Part shown: positions 50,381-58,946 of the stretch, one piece after another
How the letters are laid out: each line of letters opens with the position of its first letter
Position numbering within the stretch: the stretch's first letter is position 1
Source: Firmicutes bacterium ASF500
GTDB lineage: Bacteria > Bacillota > Clostridia > Oscillospirales > Oscillospiraceae
Direction of reading: 5' to 3'
DNA: 64,000 nucleotides
NCBI GenBank assembly: GCA_000492175.2
Contig: CP097573.1
Span: 2,790,001-2,854,000, forward strand
Notes under the pieces: generated by a model
Seen by the model: only the letters and a program-made list of their open reading frames with translations
Databases searched by the model: none
What the model was told of the DNA's origin: nothing
Position numbers and translations under genes: made by a program

Positions 50381-51649
50381 ATGAGCATCGGGTTGACCTT
50401 TACCGGGCGGATCGAGGGCCCGGCCGCCCTGGCGGCGGCGGCGAAAATTCTCGCGGAGCAGCGGGGCTGTTCCCTCAGCGTCAACCGGACCGGCCTGCGG
50501 CTGGAGCTGTGCCCCCTGGGCGGACAGCTGAACGTGCTCTGGAGGCCGGGAGAGGCCCCGGAGGACCCCTGGCTGGTCCGGGGGGAGTGCGTCTCCACCC
50601 CCGCCGGGGCGGGGCTCCACCGGGCGGCGGTGGAGCTGCTGGACGGCCTGCCCATCCGGCGGCTGGCGGTGGAGGACGAGACCGGCTTCTTCCGCCACCG
50701 GGATTTTCAGCGGATGAAGGCGGAGCACTTCTACCCCTGGCTCAGGACCCTGGTGGAGGTGTGCGCCCGGGAGAGCGGCAAGGGGGTGTCCGGGATGCAG
50801 CTGTGCTGGGACCTGGAGCAGTACGCCCCGGAGGACATCCCGGACACGGTGGTTACCCCCATGGGCCGCTTCCGGCTCAGCGAGCTGGCGAACATGGTGG
50901 AGCGGGACGGTATCGAGGCCCTGGCCGGGCGGTTCTTCCTGTGGAACGGCCGGACCCAGGACGCCCGGTTCTACCGCAACCGGGCCATCAACGCCCTGTG
51001 GGAGCACTGCTGCTTCGCCCCCTCCTCCCGGAGCCAGGAGGACGAGGCGGTCAACACCACCATTCTGGACGACCTGGAGCGGGCGGCCAAGCTGGACCCC
51101 TCCCTGCCCCTGCCCCGGGCCTCCTACGAGGAGGTGTGCGCCCTGGCCGGACGGGAGCCTGTCCTGGCCGATGGCCCGGCGCTGGAGGAGGAATTTTCCC
51201 CCGGTTACCGCAAGGACTTTGTGACCCACGCCTTGGGGGCGCTGCGCCTCACCCTCCCCGGCGGCTATCTCTACCGCTGGGAGCAGTGGGACAGCGGCGG
51301 CGCCCACCTGTGGACCGACGGCGGCAGCGACAGCCCCATCTGGCGGGTGAACGCCTACCACGCCCGGGAGGGCGAGGCGCAGTTCACCGACAGCCTCGAC
51401 GCCCTCCACGGCGTGGAGGACCAGATGCTGAGGGGCGGCGCCCTGCGCTGGGGCTGGAGGGAAATCCAGGAGGACGAGGAACCCCTCTATCAGGCGGTGT
51501 GCGAGGTCATCGCCGGCCCCGCCCTGTATCTGCTCACCGCCACCTGCACCGGCCCCGAGGGCCTGGGGCAGATCGCCCAGACCATCGGAGGCATTTCCGT
51601 GGTGACCAACACCGCCCGCAGGGAGACAGTACAAACACAGAAGGAGTGA
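50381..51649 (+). CDS. Hypothetical protein, first gene of an accessory cluster
   Basis: 422 residues, soluble, acidic, no signal peptide. No family recognised. It shows WDLEQYAPEDIPDTVVTPMG and RFFLWNGRTQDARFYRNRAI in the middle and GGYLYRWEQWDSGGAHLWTD nearer the end. The start ATG 50381 has AGGAG 8 nt upstream. It ends 5 bp before the DUF4261 gene. The following genes are of immunity- or accessory-protein type, so a similar role is possible but not shown. Confidence 0.7.
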   Translation: MSIGLTFTGRIEGPAALAAAAKILAEQRGCSLSVNRTGLRLELCPLGGQLNVLWRPGEAPEDPWLVRGECVSTPAGAGLHRAAVELLDGLPIRRLAVEDETGFFRHRDFQRMKAEHFYPWLRTLVEVCARESGKGVSGMQLCWDLEQYAPEDIPDTVVTPMGRFRLSELANMVERDGIEALAGRFFLWNGRTQDARFYRNRAINALWEHCCFAPSSRSQEDEAVNTTILDDLERAAKLDPSLPLPRASYEEVCALAGREPVLADGPALEEEFSPGYRKDFVTHALGALRLTLPGGYLYRWEQWDSGGAHLWTDGGSDSPIWRVNAYHAREGEAQFTDSLDALHGVEDQMLRGGALRWGWREIQEDEEPLYQAVCEVIAGPALYLLTATCTGPEGLGQIAQTIGGISVVTNTARRETVQTQKE

Positions 51650-51654
51650 TTGTC

Positions 51655-52749
51655 ATGACCAATCAGAGGCAGGCGGCGGTGTCCGCCATGACAGAGTGGC
51701 TCGCCCACCCCCAGGAGCTGGGCAAGGCCCCGGCCAAGATCGAGGTCGCGGGGGAATTTGACCTCCACGACTGCCACTACTACATCCTGAAATACAAGAA
51801 ATCCCTGCTGGGCAAGTGGCTGGTGGGGGTATGCGGCTTTGAGGACGGGGAGACCCTGGAGCCCTGCGGCCACACCTTCAGCCAGATGGAGCCCTACGAC
51901 CCCGCCAATGCCCAGGAGAAGTGCGAGACCATGGTGGAGATGATCCGTCAGTATTGGATGGACCGGGCCAAGGAGGAGGCGGAACGGCAGAGCTCCGCCG
52001 GGCCCTTCGCCGGCTTTGTGCTGTTGTCCACCCCGGAGTGGGACCTGGAGGCCTTCAAGGCCCAGCTGAAAGCCGATTGGGATATCGACTACCCGCCCGA
52101 CGACGGGAAACAGGCCGCCTCCAACGACGGGAAGACTGTGGCGGTCTTCGATGTGGACGGCATGACGGCGGCCGCCTCCCTGATGGAGGCCCCCGTCCCC
52201 GACGGCGAGGCAGAGTACTGGGCCAACAGCAATTTTATGGATAAGGAAAACGCCCTCGCCGCTGCCCAGAGCCACACGGCCCATGTGATGATCGCCGTGG
52301 TGGATAAGGAGCATCCGCCCAGAGCCCGGGGAGAGCTGTATGTGAAGCTGGTGTCCACCCTGCTCAAGGCCCCCAACGCCCTGGGGGTGTATACCAACGG
52401 CACCGTCTGGCTGCCCGACTACTTCATCCAGGTGTCCGAGGACCTAAAGGAGGGCAATCTGCCCCTGCTGGACCTGGTGTTTGTGGGGCTGGTCCGATAT
52501 GAAAAGGGGGTCTGCGGCTGGACCAACGGCCTGCGGGCCTTCGGCAAGGACGAGCTGGAGATTCGAGACAGCCAACAGTCCCCCCAGGATGTCCACGAGC
52601 TGCTTCTGAACGTCTCCGGCTATCTGATTGAGGGGGATGTCACGCTCCAGGATGGGGAGACCCTGGGCTACACCGCCGAGCAGAAGCTCCATATCACCCG
52701 TTCCGAGGGGATCAACGTGGATGGGATGTCCCTGAAAATCGGGTTCTGA
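51655..52749 (+). CDS. DUF4261-containing protein
   Basis: 364 residues. The N-terminal about 110 are a separate small domain (FDLHDCHYYILKYKKSLLGK then WLVGVCGFEDG). From about 120 the pattern matches DUF4261: GFVLLSTPEWDLEAFKAQLK, VDGMTAAASLMEAPVPDGEA and the HTAHVMIAVVD strand, then LYVKLVSTLLKAPNALGVYT and LDLVFVGLVRYE. ATG 51655 has AAGGAG just upstream. DUF4261 proteins are commonly found among polymorphic-toxin immunity candidates, though a toxin is not visible here. The function is unknown. Confidence 0.78.
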   Translation: MTNQRQAAVSAMTEWLAHPQELGKAPAKIEVAGEFDLHDCHYYILKYKKSLLGKWLVGVCGFEDGETLEPCGHTFSQMEPYDPANAQEKCETMVEMIRQYWMDRAKEEAERQSSAGPFAGFVLLSTPEWDLEAFKAQLKADWDIDYPPDDGKQAASNDGKTVAVFDVDGMTAAASLMEAPVPDGEAEYWANSNFMDKENALAAAQSHTAHVMIAVVDKEHPPRARGELYVKLVSTLLKAPNALGVYTNGTVWLPDYFIQVSEDLKEGNLPLLDLVFVGLVRYEKGVCGWTNGLRAFGKDELEIRDSQQSPQDVHELLLNVSGYLIEGDVTLQDGETLGYTAEQKLHITRSEGINVDGMSLKIGF

Positions 52750-52765
52750 TAGAATAGGGTCTGTG

Positions 52766-52878
52766 TGTAGGGCGTGACCACTGGGCACGCCGCTTCAAGA
52801 TACATCCCGGCGCGCCGAGGTCGTGGCCCAGGCCAGTATCTCTTGGCCTTCGGCCAATTCACCTTCTCGCGCCCTACA
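52766..52878. repeat. Inverted-repeat element, family C, copy 2
   Basis: 113 bp, TGTAGGGCGTG to CGCGCCCTACA. Between the outer arms are further small hairpins (CCCGGCGCGCCGAGG; CTTGGCCTTCGGCCAA). It fills the gap between the DUF4261 and TPR genes. Confidence 0.65.
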
Positions 52879-52901
52879 TCAGCAAAGAAAGGATCTGCAA
52901 C

Positions 52902-54416
52902 ATGAACGATTTATTGCCCCGCCTGGAGCGGTGGAACGAGGAGGACAAGTACCAGGAGATCATCGACGCCATTGAGGCCCTGCCGGAGGGGGAGCTGAAT
53001 TTCACCCTCATCAGCGCCCTGGCCCGGGCCTACAACAACCTGGCCATCGACGTGATGCCGCCGGAGGACCGACCTCTGTATCAGCGGGCTCTGGACCTGC
53101 TCCTCCCCCTGGAGGACCAGCTGGAGGCGGCGGTGAAGGAGGACCCGGACGCGGCCCACACCTGGAATTTCCGGGTGGCCTACGCCTACTACTACCTGAA
53201 CCAGGAGAGCCTGGCCCTGCCTTACTTCGAAAAAGCCCTGAAGGGCCGTCCCGGCGACGAGGACACCCTGGAGTTCATCGACCGCTGCCAGCAGGGCCTG
53301 ACCCTGCCCCTGAATGTGAGGCCCTTCCGGGCACGGACCCAGGAGGCTTGGACCGCCTTCCTGGCGGGGGAGGGAGAGCTGCGGGCTCTGATGGACCAGG
53401 AGGACCGGGAGGCAGTTGGCCGGGAGCTGGTGGACCTGTGCAGTGAACTGCTGGCCCCCGCCTTCTCAAACCCCGCCTTCGAGCTGGGCCACAACGGGGA
53501 GAAGTACGAGCTGATCCTGGTCCCCGAGGGGGACCGGACCCGGCTGTTTCAGCTGGCCTACTTCCAAAAGCACGCCCCCAGGGAGCTGCTGGACAGGTGG
53601 AATATCCTGGTGGGCCGCACCCGGGCCCGGGGCTTCGGCCTGCGGATGAACGGACAGGACATCACCGAGGCGGATGTTCAGGTCTGGGCGGAAAAAACTC
53701 CCGACAGCGGCGTGGGCTTGCGGATGTACTGCGAAAAGCTGGCCCCTCTGTGGCGGGAGGACCAGAACCAGGTATACAACATCATCTACATTCTCCTGGA
53801 CCAGTCCCTGGGGGAGCTGGCTGCCATGCGGTATGTGGACTATCTGGACATTTTGAAGGCCCCGGCGGACGGCCCGTCCATGACCCTGGACAAGCTGGCC
53901 GATTATGTAGCCGCGGAGGTGGACCCGGAGGGCTGGCCCCAGGCCAATGACCCGGAGCTGGCCGGCCAGCGGTACACCGCCTATGAGGGCAAGCCCTCCG
54001 AGCAGGAGGACTGGCCCCTGCGGGCGGACGTGTATGTGGGGGTCACCTGCTGCGTCCCCCTCCTCAACGGCTATTTCCAGCAGGACGACCGCTGCATGGA
54101 CCGCCTCCATCGGGACGGGGTGGTCCCCGGCTTCTTCTACTACCCCCTGGACGGGGTAGAGCGGAAGGAAATCCTTGACCTGCGGGACCAGCTGGAGCAG
54201 GCCATCACCGCCCGGTGCGGCGAGGGGATTGTCACCTTCACTGGCGGAGCCACCGGCACCAGTCTCGGCTATCTGGACTTTATCGCCTGGGATCTGAGAA
54301 CCCTCTTGGACGCCGCCGTGGAGGTATTCGCCGGAGCCCCCGTGGCCTGGGCCGCGTTCCACTCCTTCCGGTTCAACGTGACCGGCATCAGTCTCAAACA
54401 GGAAGAGGAGGAATGA
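52902..54416 (+). CDS. TPR-containing protein of unknown function
   Basis: 504 residues. Residues about 1-135 are TPR-like helices (KYQEIIDAIEALPEGELNFT, AYNNLAIDVM, YAYYYLNQESLALPYFEKAL). From about 160 onward a mixed alpha-beta domain follows (FSNPAFELGHNGEKYELILV then PEGDRTRLFQ), with a C-terminal segment YLDFIAWDLRTLLDAAVEVF. TPR-plus-this-domain proteins occur next to SUFU and DUF4261 genes in gut Firmicutes, as I recall, but the domain has no name I can give. It ends 3 bp before the SUFU gene. Confidence 0.75.
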   Translation: MNDLLPRLERWNEEDKYQEIIDAIEALPEGELNFTLISALARAYNNLAIDVMPPEDRPLYQRALDLLLPLEDQLEAAVKEDPDAAHTWNFRVAYAYYYLNQESLALPYFEKALKGRPGDEDTLEFIDRCQQGLTLPLNVRPFRARTQEAWTAFLAGEGELRALMDQEDREAVGRELVDLCSELLAPAFSNPAFELGHNGEKYELILVPEGDRTRLFQLAYFQKHAPRELLDRWNILVGRTRARGFGLRMNGQDITEADVQVWAEKTPDSGVGLRMYCEKLAPLWREDQNQVYNIIYILLDQSLGELAAMRYVDYLDILKAPADGPSMTLDKLADYVAAEVDPEGWPQANDPELAGQRYTAYEGKPSEQEDWPLRADVYVGVTCCVPLLNGYFQQDDRCMDRLHRDGVVPGFFYYPLDGVERKEILDLRDQLEQAITARCGEGIVTFTGGATGTSLGYLDFIAWDLRTLLDAAVEVFAGAPVAWAAFHSFRFNVTGISLKQEEEE

Positions 54417-54419
54417 TCC

Positions 54420-55469
54420 ATGGACGACACACGCTCCCTCGCCAACGAGGGGAATCAGAAGAGCGAAGCCCAGCAGTACCCCGACCCGGAGATGTATGAG
54501 CAGGAAGACTGGGAGGCGGTGGAGGCCCACCTGGAACAATACTTCGGCCCCTGTGACAACGTATTTCACGAGATCATGTCCCCCGATATCCATGTGGATA
54601 TCTACATCATGAAGCCCACCCCGGAGCGAAACTACTACGTCCTGTCCACCTTCGGCATGGGGGCCCACCGGATGAACGTCCCCGCCGAGCTGGCGGAGCA
54701 CAAGCTGGAGCGGGCGGAGATCATCGTCACTCTGCCCCCGGACTGGCAGCTGGGCCAGGAGGGGGAGGAGTGGTACTGGCCCATCCGCTGGCTGAAGATT
54801 CTGGCCCGCCTGCCCATCAACGAGGACGGCTGGCTGGGCTGGGGCCACACCGTCGCCAACCCGGACGACGCCCCCTTCGCGGAGAATACCCGTCTGTGCG
54901 GCCTGATGCTCACCGAGCCCCAGGGCTTTGACGAGGAGGCGGTGTGCTGTGAGCTCCCCGGCGGGGACGAGGTGAATTTTTACCAGATGATCCCCCTCAC
55001 CTTCGAGGAGATGCAGTTCAAGCTGGCCCACGATGCCCAGACCCTGCTGGAGCGCTTCACCCCGGAGCAGCTGGCGGTGGTGGACATCCACCGGGAGAGC
55101 GTCTGCGGCGACCTGCCCCAAAAGCAGTTCGCCATCCCCCAGACCGAGCTGAAAGAGGTCTATCAGGGCGACGGTCCCCAGGGCTGTATCGCCACCGACC
55201 GCATCCTGGTGGACGGCTCCCCTGTGGGCTACTGCTACCGGGAGGAGCCCGACCCTGGCGACGAGGCCTGGGACAGCGGCTGGCGCTTCACCGCCGGAGA
55301 CGAGAGCGACGATTACCTGGACGACCCGGACCACTCCGGCGTCTACGCCCTGAATACCATCTGCAACTACGACCCCGACGTGATCCCCCTGCTGGACTCC
55401 GACCCCGGCACCGCCTGGAGCCGGGACGAGGACGGGGTGTTCCGGCCGGAGCTGTATGAGGAGGACTGA
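54420..55469 (+). CDS. SUFU-domain protein fused to DUF2185
   Basis: 349 residues. Residues about 30-215 form a suppressor-of-fused-like domain: YFGPCDNVFHEIMSPDIHVD, NYYVLSTFGMGAHRMNVP, ERAEIIVTLPPDW and WPIRWLKILARLP. Residues about 255-349 are DUF2185: QGCIATDRILVDGSPVGYCY, DSGWRFTAGDESDDYLDDPD and DVIPLLDSDPGTAW. Both domains are established as immunity-protein superfamilies of bacterial polymorphic toxin systems. No toxin gene is seen beside it. It is the last gene of a cluster begun at 50381. Confidence 0.85.
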   Translation: MDDTRSLANEGNQKSEAQQYPDPEMYEQEDWEAVEAHLEQYFGPCDNVFHEIMSPDIHVDIYIMKPTPERNYYVLSTFGMGAHRMNVPAELAEHKLERAEIIVTLPPDWQLGQEGEEWYWPIRWLKILARLPINEDGWLGWGHTVANPDDAPFAENTRLCGLMLTEPQGFDEEAVCCELPGGDEVNFYQMIPLTFEEMQFKLAHDAQTLLERFTPEQLAVVDIHRESVCGDLPQKQFAIPQTELKEVYQGDGPQGCIATDRILVDGSPVGYCYREEPDPGDEAWDSGWRFTAGDESDDYLDDPDHSGVYALNTICNYDPDVIPLLDSDPGTAWSRDEDGVFRPELYEED

Positions 55470-55473
55470 CTCT

Positions 55474-55543
55474 GTAGGGGCGGCCTTTGGCCGCCCGTCG
55501 ATCACCGGCACATACCCTGCGGGCGGCCAAAGGCCGCCCCTAC
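55474..55543. repeat. Inverted-repeat element, family A, copy 4
   Basis: 70 bp, TGTAGGGGCGGCC to GGCCGCCCCTAC. The self-folding arm core is GGCGGCCTTTGGCCGCC. It lies 4 bp past the SUFU-gene stop. Confidence 0.85.
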
Positions 55544-55548
55544 GCGCG

Positions 55549-55593
55549 AAAAAGTCAACCCCGGCGATATTCGGTCGCCGGGGTTGACTTTTT
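55549..55593 (+). terminator. Strong terminator after the SUFU gene
   Basis: 19-bp perfect stem (AAAAAGTCAACCCCGGCGA and complement) with a 7-nt loop. Its 3' arm also contains the -35 of the next promoter. Confidence 0.85.
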
Positions 55594-55612
55594 CCCCTCC
55601 ATCCAGTATAAT
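55584..55612 (+). promoter_or_regulatory. Promoter of the Crp/Fnr-like gene
   Basis: TTGACT (55584-55589), 17-bp spacer, TATAAT (55607-55612). The -35 lies within the terminator's descending arm. Confidence 0.75.
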
Positions 55613-55614
55613 CA

Positions 55615-55638
55615 AAACTGTCTCAAATAAGACAGTTT
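55615..55638 (+). promoter_or_regulatory. Crp/Fnr-like auto-operator
   Basis: Perfect palindrome AAACTGTCT-N6-AGACAGTTT, directly after the -10 and across the likely start of transcription, 14 bp before the ATG. Position implies repression of its own gene. Confidence 0.75.
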
Positions 55639-55651
55639 GGAGGCGGTGTCC

Positions 55652-56296
55652 ATGCCCCTCACCGTGGAGGAGCTTCATCTGCTGGCCGCCTGCCCCCTGT
55701 TTCTGGGGGTGGAGGAGGCCCTTCTGTGCCAACTGGCCCGTGAGGCCGGACGGGCGGAATTTTCCCCCGGTCAGGTGGTCTACGACCCGGGCCACTTCCG
55801 CCGCTGTCTGGGCGTGGTGTTCTCCGGCCGGCTCCAGGTGACCAAGGGGAGCCTGGCTGTCAGCCTGCTGGAGCCGGGGGACCTGTTCGGAGCCGCCGCG
55901 CTGTACAGCGGCGAGGCAGAGTTTGCCTCCACCATCACCGCCCAGCGCCCCAGCGCCTGCCTCATGCTGGAGCAGACCCTGGTGGACCGCCTGCTGGCTG
56001 AACAGGGGCAGATCCGGGAAAACTACCTGCGCTACCTCACCGGCCGCATCCGGTTTCTCTCCGGACGGCTCCAGGCTCTTGCCCAGCCGGGGGCGGAGGG
56101 AAAGCTGGCCCGCTACCTCCTGTCCGGCGGCGGGGGCGAGCTCACCTGTTCCGCTACCCAGCTGTCCCAGCGCCTGGGCCTGAGCCGGGCCTCCCTCTAC
56201 CGGGCCTTCGCCGCCCTGGAGGAAAACGGCCTCATCACCCGGCGGGGCAAAACCATCACCGTCGCCGACCCGGCGGGGCTGGAGGCGGTGATGTGA
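55652..56296 (+). CDS. Crp/Fnr-family transcriptional regulator
   Basis: 214 residues. The N-terminal cyclic-nucleotide-binding-type beta roll (about 15-115) shows VVFSGRLQVTKGSLAVSLLE and GDLFGAAALYSGE. The C-terminal winged helix has LSQRLGLSRASLYRAFAALE as recognition region. No cysteine cluster for an Fe-S centre is evident. ATG 55652 follows GGAGG by 8 nt; TTG 55637 overlaps the operator. It is followed, after a family C repeat, by an ABC importer that it may control. The perfect palindrome at its promoter suggests autoregulation. The ligand is unknown. Confidence 0.88.
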   Translation: MPLTVEELHLLAACPLFLGVEEALLCQLAREAGRAEFSPGQVVYDPGHFRRCLGVVFSGRLQVTKGSLAVSLLEPGDLFGAAALYSGEAEFASTITAQRPSACLMLEQTLVDRLLAEQGQIRENYLRYLTGRIRFLSGRLQALAQPGAEGKLARYLLSGGGGELTCSATQLSQRLGLSRASLYRAFAALEENGLITRRGKTITVADPAGLEAVM

Positions 56297-56311
56297 CCGG
56301 ACCGCCGCCTC

Positions 56312-56396
56312 TGTAGGGCGCGACGATTCCGGCGCGCCGTATCCAACCACCGTACAAACCGCCAAAAAACGGGCTGCCGAGTCGTCGGCCCCTACA
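56312..56396. repeat. Inverted-repeat element, family C, copy 3
   Basis: 85 bp, TGTAGGGCGCGACGA to TCGTCGGCCCCTACA. It lies between the Crp/Fnr-like gene and the ABC importer genes; arms are imperfect. Confidence 0.65.
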
Positions 56397-56425
56397 AAAA
56401 ACCTCAACCAAAAGGAAGATCGACC

Positions 56426-57505
56426 ATGAAACGAACCCTCTCTCTTCTCCTCACCGCCGCCCTTTCTCTTACCCTGCTAGCTGGCTGCGGGCCCAAGCCC
56501 GCCGCCAGCGGCTCCGCCTCCTCCGCGCCCGGCGCCAGCTCCAGCCAGCCGGATTCCTCCGGGGCCTCCAGCTCCGGCCAGCCGGCGGGCTCCACCTCTG
56601 AGCCCGGTGATTCCAACGCCGCCAGCGGACCCAGGCTGATGGTCCTGTCCGGCCCCACCGGGGTGGGCGCGGCCAAGATGATGGCCGATAAGGACGGGAT
56701 ATCCTCTGTTGAGGTGGTCACCGACAACGCCGAGGTCCAGGCGGCCCTGAACAACAAGAGCGTGGACATCGCCGCCATCGCCACCAACGCCGCCGCCGTT
56801 CTGTCCGCCAAGAACGAGGGGAGCATTCAGGTGCTGGCCATCAACACCCTGGGGGTGCTCTATATCCTGGAGAAGGGGGACACCGTCCACAGCATAGCCG
56901 ACCTGGCGGGCAAGACCCTCTACGCCCCCTCCAACACCAAGGGGGCCAACCCGGAGCACATTTTGAACCACCTGCTGGACGGGAACGGCGTGGACCCCTC
57001 TGAGGTCAGCATCGAGTGGCTCACCCCCCAGGAGATCACCGCCAAGATGACTTCCTCCGACGCGGGTATCTGTATGCTCCCCGTCCCCGCCGCCACCGCC
57101 CTAATGGTCCAGGACAGCGCCGTCCGGGAGGCGGTCTCCCTGTCCGACGCCTGGATGGACCTGGAGGGCAGTGAGCTGCCCATGGGCTGTATCGTGGCCC
57201 GCACCCAGTTTATTGAGGAGCATCCCCAGGAGGTGGAGGCTTTCCTGACCGCCTATGAGCGGTCCATTGAGTATATGTCCGACCCCGCCAATGCCGCCGG
57301 CGCCGCCGCCCTGGTGGCCGAATACGGCATCGCCCCCAACCCCAAGGTGGCCGAGAAGGCCATCCCCCAGTGCTCCCTGACCTATATTGCCGGTCCTGAG
57401 ATGCGGAATATTTTGGAGAACTATTACAGCATCCTCTTCCAGGTGGAGCCCAAGTCCATCGGCGGCGGACTGCCCTACGACAGCTTCTACTATGGCCTGT
57501 CCTAA
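56426..57505 (+). CDS. NitT/TauT-type ABC importer substrate-binding lipoprotein
   Basis: 359 residues. Lipoprotein signal with lipobox LLAGC (Cys about 21), then a Ser/Pro/Gly linker to about 68. The mature domain resembles the NMT1/SsuA family (LSGPTGVGAAKMMADKDGIS, NTKGANPEHILNHLL, GCIVARTQFIEEHPQEVEAF). These proteins bind small organic ions such as thiamine precursors, sulfonates or nitrate. The ligand is not deducible. The gene overlaps the permease start by 14 nt. A GGAAG site precedes the ATG. Confidence 0.9.
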   Translation: MKRTLSLLLTAALSLTLLAGCGPKPAASGSASSAPGASSSQPDSSGASSSGQPAGSTSEPGDSNAASGPRLMVLSGPTGVGAAKMMADKDGISSVEVVTDNAEVQAALNNKSVDIAAIATNAAAVLSAKNEGSIQVLAINTLGVLYILEKGDTVHSIADLAGKTLYAPSNTKGANPEHILNHLLDGNGVDPSEVSIEWLTPQEITAKMTSSDAGICMLPVPAATALMVQDSAVREAVSLSDAWMDLEGSELPMGCIVARTQFIEEHPQEVEAFLTAYERSIEYMSDPANAAGAAALVAEYGIAPNPKVAEKAIPQCSLTYIAGPEMRNILENYYSILFQVEPKSIGGGLPYDSFYYGLS

Positions 57506-58274
57506 GCCCCTGAAAAACCTGCTCTATGTCCTGCTGCCCCCGGCCTTCTGGCTGGGGGTCTGGCAGGTCTGCGCCTTTTTGGTGGACCGCCGCCTGAAGG
57601 GCCGGGGCAACGAGCTTCAGCTGCCCTACCCCGCCTCGGTGTGGAGCGTCTTTACCGCTATGGCTGGGACGGGGGAGTTCTGGGCGACGGTGCTCGCCTC
57701 TCTGGGCCGGATTGCCCTGGGACTGGTCTGGGGCGTTGCCCTGGGGGCGCTCCTGGCCGTTCTCACCTGCGCCTCCCCCTGGGCCGACCGGCTCCTCTCC
57801 CCCGCCGTCCGGGTGGTGCGGGCGGCCCCGGTGGCCTCCTTTATCCTGTTGGTGGTGCTGTGGACGGGGCGGGACAACGTCCCGGCGGTGATCGCCGCCA
57901 TGATGGTGGTCCCCGTGGTGTGGGACAGCCTGTCCCGGGGCATCCAGGCGGTGGACAAAAAGCTGCTGGAGCTGGCCCAATGCTATCGCTTTTCCCGGTG
58001 GAAAACTTTGACTCTGATCTATCTGCCCTCCCTGCGGCCCCACATTCTGTCCGCCCTCACCACCGCCGGGGGGCTGGCCTGGAAGTCGGGGGTGGCGGCG
58101 GAGGTCCTCTGCCTGCCCGAGCCCTCCCTGGGCCAGCGCATCTACTACACCAAGTACTATCTGGACATACCGGAGCTCTTCGCCTGGACGGCGGTGACGG
58201 TTGCCCTCAGCCTGCTCCTGGAGCGCCTCCTCCGGGCCGTTCTGGCCCGCTGGGGAAGGGGGTGGGGGACATGA
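57492..58274 (+). CDS. ABC importer permease
   Basis: 260 residues with six hydrophobic helices. The BPD_transp_1 coupling motif is present as [20 protein letters not shown], near the expected EAA loop region. ATG 57492 lies inside the binding-protein gene's end (14-nt overlap), giving [19 protein letters not shown]. The 4-nt overlap with the ATPase gene shows tight coupling. It is the membrane part of the NitT/TauT-type importer. Confidence 0.92.
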   Translation: MACPKPLKNLLYVLLPPAFWLGVWQVCAFLVDRRLKGRGNELQLPYPASVWSVFTAMAGTGEFWATVLASLGRIALGLVWGVALGALLAVLTCASPWADRLLSPAVRVVRAAPVASFILLVVLWTGRDNVPAVIAAMMVVPVVWDSLSRGIQAVDKKLLELAQCYRFSRWKTLTLIYLPSLRPHILSALTTAGGLAWKSGVAAEVLCLPEPSLGQRIYYTKYYLDIPELFAWTAVTVALSLLLERLLRAVLARWGRGWGT

Positions 58275-58855
58275 TCCGCTGTCATGAGCTGACCGTCGCC
58301 TTCGGGAGCAAGGCGGTGTTGGACCGCTTCTCCCTCGACATCCCGGAGCGGGGCGTCACCGCCCTCTCCGGGCCCTCTGGCTGCGGCAAGACCACCCTTC
58401 TGCGGGTACTGGCGGGTCTGGAGCGTCCCCAGGGGGGCACGGTCTCCGGGGCGGCCCCCGATCAGACCGCCATTCTCTTTCAGGAGGACCGCCTCCTCCC
58501 CTGGCGGACGGTGGAACAGCACCTCACCGATGTCCTCCCCGGGGAGCGCTGGGGAGAGGTCCCCGCCCTTCTGTCCCTGGCCGAGCTGGAGGGGGAGGAA
58601 AAGAGCTTTCCCTCCGCCCTGTCCGGCGGGATGGGCCGTCGGCTGGCCCTGGCCCGGTGTTTGGCCCTGGACGCCCGGCTCTACCTCCTGGATGAGCCCT
58701 TTGCCGGTGTGGACCTCCCCCGGGCTTTGCGGATTTTGGAGCGCCTGAACGCCCTCCCCGCCCCTGTCCTCCTGGTCAGCCACGAGCCCGCCATCCTCGC
58801 CCGCGCCAGCGCCACCCTCACCCTGGACGGTCCGCCGTTGAGGCTGTCTTCCTAA
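58271..58855 (+). CDS. ABC importer ATPase (short form)
   Basis: 194 residues. Walker [11 protein letters not shown]-loop [12 protein letters not shown], signature [13 protein letters not shown] and Walker [11 protein letters not shown] are intact, with the switch histidine in LLVSHEPA. It is shorter than usual (about 240-260). The helical region and the C-terminal part are trimmed. ATG 58271 overlaps the permease stop. It powers import with the proteins at 56426 and 57492. Confidence 0.92.
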   Translation: MIRCHELTVAFGSKAVLDRFSLDIPERGVTALSGPSGCGKTTLLRVLAGLERPQGGTVSGAAPDQTAILFQEDRLLPWRTVEQHLTDVLPGERWGEVPALLSLAELEGEEKSFPSALSGGMGRRLALARCLALDARLYLLDEPFAGVDLPRALRILERLNALPAPVLLVSHEPAILARASATLTLDGPPLRLSS

Positions 58856-58860
58856 CAGCC

Positions 58861-58939
58861 TGTAGGGGCGGGTATTACCCGCCCGCCGCTATCGCGGGAC
58901 TGGTTTGTGTCCTGCGGGCGGATAATATCCGCCCCTACA
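58861..58939. repeat. Inverted-repeat element, family A, copy 5
   Basis: 79 bp, TGTAGGGGCGGGT to ATCCGCCCCTACA. The left arm folds as GCGGGTATTACCCGC; the right as GGCGGATAATATCCGCC. It lies 5 bp past the ATPase stop. Confidence 0.85.
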
Positions 58940-58946
58940 AGATTTC

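Noticed and set aside
50381..55469. Complete polymorphic toxin locus
   Set aside because: Immunity-like domains are present but no secreted toxin, delivery domain or nuclease motif was found.
1281..58939. Scattered inverted repeats considered as CRISPR parts
   Set aside because: Copies are kilobases apart, lie at gene ends, have no regular spacers and no cas genes are present.
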